From a candidate division KSB1 bacterium (GTDB lineage Bacteria; Electryoneota; RPQS01): a stretch of DNA of 64,000 bases. The stretch covers positions 436,001 to 500,000 of the forward strand of contig JACRMR010000002.1 of assembly GCA_016214895.1 (NCBI GenBank), read 5' to 3'. Under the pieces are notes generated by a model, which made no database searches, was not told the DNA's origin, and saw nothing but the letters and a program-made list of their open reading frames with translations. How positions within the stretch are numbered: the stretch's first letter is position 1; each line of letters starts with the position of its first letter. Positions 61,510 to 64,000 of the stretch are shown piece by piece. Made by a program: the position numbers and the translations under genes.

Positions 61510-61770
61510 ATGGAAACTCCCATGTCCACCACTCCGCTCACCCGTCCGTTCATCCGCCGCAATTCCGGAGATGACGGCGAATTCAACAACGAACGAATCC
61601 GCCAGCTGCGTCAGGAACTCAACATGACTCAAGAGAGTTTCGCACACGAAATCGGCGTCACGTTCGCAACCGTTAACCGCTGGGAAAACGGCCGCACTAT
61701 CCCCAACAAGGTCGCGCAGAAGGTCCTGCGCCTGCTGGAGAAAAAGATGCGCAAAATGAAAAAGACCTGA
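61510..61770 (+). CDS. Small XRE-family helix-turn-helix protein
   Basis: 86 residues from ATG 61510; ATG 61522 is also possible. After a 25-residue basic, Thr-rich N-terminus comes one XRE domain: ERIRQLRQELNMTQESFAHE, IGVTFATVNRWENGRTIPNK, and VAQKVLRLLEKK, ending in a lysine-rich tail. No other domain. It stands alone between two terminators. Such single-domain regulators are widespread in environmental bacteria; the target is unknown. No toxin gene is adjacent, so an antitoxin role is not supported. Confidence 0.85.
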   Translation: METPMSTTPLTRPFIRRNSGDDGEFNNERIRQLRQELNMTQESFAHEIGVTFATVNRWENGRTIPNKVAQKVLRLLEKKMRKMKKT

Positions 61771-61801
61771 TCGCGGAATTCTGCCGCGAACGAAATACAA
61801 A

Positions 61802-61827
61802 AGGCCGGAACCTCGTGGTTCCGGCCT
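61802..61827. terminator. Bidirectional terminator between convergent genes
   Basis: AGGCCGGAACC, loop tcgt, GGTTCCGGCCT: a perfect 11-bp stem. An A-run on its left serves the minus-strand gene at 61903-62160; the right side is only weakly T-rich for the XRE gene. Confidence 0.8.
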
Positions 61828-61902
61828 ACCCTATCTGATTATCTTGCCCAGGTCTGATGCGGCGGGTACACGCCCGAGTACCCGGATCGCGCTTGTGCCC
61901 GT

Positions 61903-62160
61903 TTAGTCCGCGCGCTTGATATCGAGTGCCTTACAGAGCTTCTCAAGCTCTGTCTCCGCGCCGTCCTCCAGATCCTTGTGATCCGCGTATTCACGAAGTT
62001 GCTTAGCCAACAACTCGATACCGGTCGTGATGAAGCTCATGGCCTTCGGATCCGCTCCGCGCTCAGCCAGAATTTGTGCCGACTTGCCTAACATCGTCAT
62101 CGCCAAGCTGTACGTCAGAAAAATCCGGCTGTTTTCCATAGTCTCTTCAAACTTGGGCAT
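61903..62160 (-). CDS. Small helical protein of unknown function
   Basis: 85 residues from the ATG at 62160, which has an ideal Shine-Dalgarno (aaggag, 6-nt gap); an in-frame GTG at 62175 would leave that site inside the gene. Probably all alpha-helical (PKFEETMENSRIFLTYSLAM, TTGIELLAKQLREYADHKDL), no signal peptide or metal motif. I do not recognise the family. A good promoter (62259-62287) and a shared terminator show that it is a real, independently expressed gene. Its leader contains a hairpin shaped like a tRNA T-arm. Confidence 0.65.
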   Translation of the reverse strand: MPKFEETMENSRIFLTYSLAMTMLGKSAQILAERGADPKAMSFITTGIELLAKQLREYADHKDLEDGAETELEKLCKALDIKRAD

Positions 62161-62216
62161 GCTCATCTCCTTCACAGGTCATGGGTTCGCTTAGGGCTTT
62201 TCAACCAATTGATTCC

Positions 62217-62233
62217 GGTGGACTTGAACCACC
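62217..62233 (-). promoter_or_regulatory. T-arm-like hairpin in the leader of the small helical protein gene
   Basis: On the minus strand: GGTGG, loop ttcaagt, CCACC. It has the 5-bp stem, 7-nt loop and TTCAA loop start of a tRNA T-arm. No matching acceptor, D or anticodon arm can be found around it, so it is not a complete tRNA. It lies about 60 nt upstream of the start codon, inside the predicted transcript. Confidence 0.35.
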
Positions 62234-62258
62234 CTCGGGCTTTTGCGCGACCGTACTA

Positions 62259-62287
62259 AATATAGTGCTCACAGCCCCTCTCCGCAA
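62259..62287 (-). promoter_or_regulatory. Promoter of the small helical protein gene
   Basis: On the minus strand: TTGCGG (62287-62282), 17-nt spacer, TATATT (62264-62259). Leader about 90 nt. Confidence 0.6.
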
Positions 62288-62556
62288 GCACAAAATCGCC
62301 TGATTCAACCATAATTGACTGCCCACCATGAAGCGCAGCGAACCTGAATTCGATCAATGGACGGACCAAAATCACGTCCCCTTCCGACCCGCTGATGCAC
62401 GCGAAATTCATGAGAATTCAAGCTCTCAGAGTCATCGAAAATCCGCGAACTTGTTATGGCAAGGAATCTTGCGCGCCTTTCGATTTCTGCCCGTGACTGG
62501 GTCAGCTAAGAAAACCTGATCTCGCACCACGCCTCTTCCTGCCTCGCGACGCGCGC
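62288..62556. other. Gene-free stretch before folC
   Basis: A 63-codon frame at 62328-62519 is open, but it has no ribosome-binding site and no recognisable protein pattern. I see no hairpin or repeat of note. Confidence 0.4.
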
Positions 62557-62585
62557 TTGCTCCTTTGCGCGTGATCCGCTATCTT
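62557..62585 (+). promoter_or_regulatory. Promoter of folC
   Basis: TTGCTC (62557-62562), 17-nt spacer, TATCTT (62580-62585). Leader about 28 nt to the TTG start at 62620. Confidence 0.55.
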
Positions 62586-62619
62586 GGGATCATTCTACTG
62601 ACCCCACCGACCGCCTAAG

Positions 62620-63918
62620 TTGCCCGCTCCCGCGCCAGTCCGCTTCGAAGCCTACCTGAATTCGCTCGTTAACTACGAGCACACGTTCCCCGTGGGCGGG
62701 AATCGCGGAACGCCGAAGCTCGATCCGACGTTCTCCGCCTGTCAGCGCCTCCAACTCCCCCTCGATCTCCCCAACGCCGTTCACATTGCCGGAACCAAGG
62801 GCAAAGGCAGTGTCGTTCTACTGCTCGAACAACTGCTCTCGCCCGAGCTGACGACGCTGTCCTGCTCCAGCCCGCATCTGGTCAGCGTGAAAGAACGCGT
62901 GCGGCTGAACGGCAATTCGCTCGCCGATGACGTCTGGAATGAAGGAATCGCGGAAATCCGCGAGCAACTGCAGCGGGAACCGGCCGTGACGCTGACTTAC
63001 TTCGAAATGGTATGGGTATTCTACTTGTGGGTCGCCAGAAAGTTTCATCCGCAGGTACACATTGTTGAAACCGGACTGGGCGGATCGTGGGATGCAACCA
63101 ACGTGCTCGCGAAATCGCTCGCCGTACTGACACTCGTGGATTACGATCATACCGATATTCTGGGCCACACCCTGACCGAAATCGCAGCGGACAAAAGCGG
63201 CATTATCAAACCCGATTCAACGGTAGTCATCGGACGACAGCCGGCCGAAGCGGCCGCGGTCTATGACCGAGCCTGTCGCGATCGCCACGCGCGCGCCTGC
63301 TGGCAAGGTCGCCAATTCACGGCGCTGCCGCGCATCGGATGTCACTTCGATTACGCGGACGAATTCGGTGAAATCCCAAACATTAACCTGACTTCGGCGG
63401 CGCCGCACTTGCGCGATAACGCCGTACTGGCGATTCGCGTTGCCCGTGAACTCCGTCCGAATCTCCCGCCTGACGAGATCCGCGGCCGCTTGCGCAATGC
63501 CGTGTTGCCCGGCCGACAGCAGCTGCTGCCGGGAACGCCCGACGTCTTGCTGGATGTCGCCCACAATCCCATTTCATTCGCCGCGCTGGGCGACACACTC
63601 CGGCGCGATCATGCCAACCGTAAGATCGCCGCGGTCGTGGGCATGATGAAGGATAAGGACGCGCTCGCATCGCTGCGACCGCTGGTGGGTGTGGTCGAGG
63701 CACTGCGCACCGTGGACCTCGGAACCCCCCGCAGCCTGGCCGCCGGGCAACTGGCCGCCATCGCGTCCGAACTCGGAATTCCCGCCAGGCCTCTGGCGCA
63801 ACCCGAAGCGTTCCAGTGGCTGCATGAGTCGAGTGGCGCCGAGCTCGGTCTCGTCGCCGGTTCATTCTACCTTGCAGGAGACTACTTGATGTGGAGGGCA
63901 CGTGCCGGAATTGCCTGA
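62620..63918 (+). CDS. folC: Dihydrofolate synthase / folylpolyglutamate synthase
   Basis: 432 residues from TTG 62620. Adds glutamate to dihydropteroate and to folates. The Mur-ligase-like ATPase domain shows RFEAYLNSLVNYE, P-loop HIAGTKGKGSVVLLLEQLL, SSPHLVSVKERVRLNG, YFEMVWVFYLWVARKF, the signature ETGLGGSWDATNVL, and DYDHTDILGHTLTEIAADKS with GIIKP. The C-terminal domain has RLRNAVLPGRQQLLPGTPDV and LLDVAHNPISFAALGDTL. All catalytic elements are present. Its end overlaps the mutM start by 17 nt. Confidence 0.94.
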   Translation: MPAPAPVRFEAYLNSLVNYEHTFPVGGNRGTPKLDPTFSACQRLQLPLDLPNAVHIAGTKGKGSVVLLLEQLLSPELTTLSCSSPHLVSVKERVRLNGNSLADDVWNEGIAEIREQLQREPAVTLTYFEMVWVFYLWVARKFHPQVHIVETGLGGSWDATNVLAKSLAVLTLVDYDHTDILGHTLTEIAADKSGIIKPDSTVVIGRQPAEAAAVYDRACRDRHARACWQGRQFTALPRIGCHFDYADEFGEIPNINLTSAAPHLRDNAVLAIRVARELRPNLPPDEIRGRLRNAVLPGRQQLLPGTPDVLLDVAHNPISFAALGDTLRRDHANRKIAAVVGMMKDKDALASLRPLVGVVEALRTVDLGTPRSLAAGQLAAIASELGIPARPLAQPEAFQWLHESSGAELGLVAGSFYLAGDYLMWRARAGIA

Positions 63919-64000
63919 AGTCGAGACTGTCGTGCGGGAGCTCCGGCCCCACGTCGTGGGCGCGCTGATCAAGTCGGCGAAGTTCGCCATTCCCCGTCAG
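63902..64000 (+). CDS. mutM: Formamidopyrimidine-DNA glycosylase, 3' end outside window
   Basis: Only the first 33 codons are inside the window. From GTG 63902 (Shine-Dalgarno tggagg about 5 nt upstream) the sequence reads (M)PELPEVETVVRELRPHVVG, the invariant start of Fpg/MutM, with the catalytic N-terminal proline and Glu3. It removes oxidised purines such as 8-oxoguanine. Nei-type glycosylases share PEGPE rather than PELPE, so Fpg is preferred. Overlaps the end of folC, so the two are probably co-transcribed. Confidence 0.92.
   Translation, partial: MPELPEVETVVRELRPHVVGALIKSAKFAIPRQ

Noticed and set aside
61510-62160. Toxin-antitoxin pair formed by the XRE protein and the small helical protein
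   Set aside because: The genes are convergent with a strong terminator between them, each has its own promoter, and the helical protein shows no toxin motif.
62199-62340. Complete tRNA gene on the minus strand
   Set aside because: Only a T-arm-like hairpin exists. No 7-bp acceptor partner, D-arm or anticodon arm can be drawn, and no CCA or discriminator arrangement is visible.
62328-62519. 63-residue protein before folC
   Set aside because: No Shine-Dalgarno, no recognisable pattern, and no promoter ahead of it; best treated as non-coding until conservation is shown.
63073-63117. Possible frameshift in folC
   Set aside because: The ETGLGG-to-NVL signature and flanking motifs run in one frame without interruption; the gene is intact.

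Overview
The window is a gene-dense, GC-rich bacterial chromosome segment. It most likely comes from an uncultured lineage of the FCB superphylum (Zixibacteria, KSB1, Eisenbacteria, LCP-89 or a relative). The reasons are secreted proteins with 'PNPF' C-terminal domains of the FlgD-like/type IX-sorting kind, a PorV/UPF0164-type outer-membrane barrel, lipoproteins of the Big_5 type that start C-A-x-x-G-x-P-P-G-G-P, and a pyruvoyl-type arginine decarboxylase. No rRNA, tRNA, CRISPR array, IS element or phage gene was found. Lineage assignment is inference.

Layout. 1-963 is the 3' part of hflX. 1644-5133 is a complete arginine-to-spermidine pathway behind an XRE/cupin regulator: speD, pyruvoyl arginine decarboxylase, speE and an agmatinase, with structured RNA between the genes. 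5278-30449 is a surface-protein locus. It has a strong promoter, a long leader with a terminator-like element, one uninterrupted 7217-residue secreted protein, a PorV-like barrel fused to an OmpA domain, and an FG-GAP propeller protein. 30471-32833 (minus strand) is an ArsR/SRPBCC operon with a decayed SRPBCC remnant at its end. 33092-38380 holds two secreted proteins convergent on a shared hairpin: a propeller protein with a sorting domain, and an esterase-like protein.

38777-55834 is a long co-directional surface-polysaccharide precursor cluster. It makes UDP-HexNAcA-type, UDP-GlcA and GDP-heptose/GDP-mannose precursors and has a polyprenyl-phosphate sugar-1-P transferase, a UbiA-family phosphoribosyltransferase and two lipoproteins. 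It also has an unusual fusion of a GNAT/FemAB-like domain with a DegT-like domain that appears to have lost its PLP lysine. No classical glycosyltransferase, flippase or polymerase lies in the cluster.

55843-64000 carries a small unknown protein, MeaB, RlmN, and a MoxR/DUF58 pair split by a two-gene ATPase/STAS-like module. These are followed by a small XRE regulator, a small unknown protein, FolC and the start of Fpg/MutM.

Promoters I could place on both strands share one pattern, TTGnnn-17 nt-TA(T/G)(A/C)TT. Best candidates for something undescribed: the giant protein with its leader and PorV-OmpA partner; the GNAT/pseudo-DegT fusion; the ATPase/STAS-like insertion inside moxR-DUF58; and the competing RNA stems upstream of speE. 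All family calls come from reading motifs; no database search was run.
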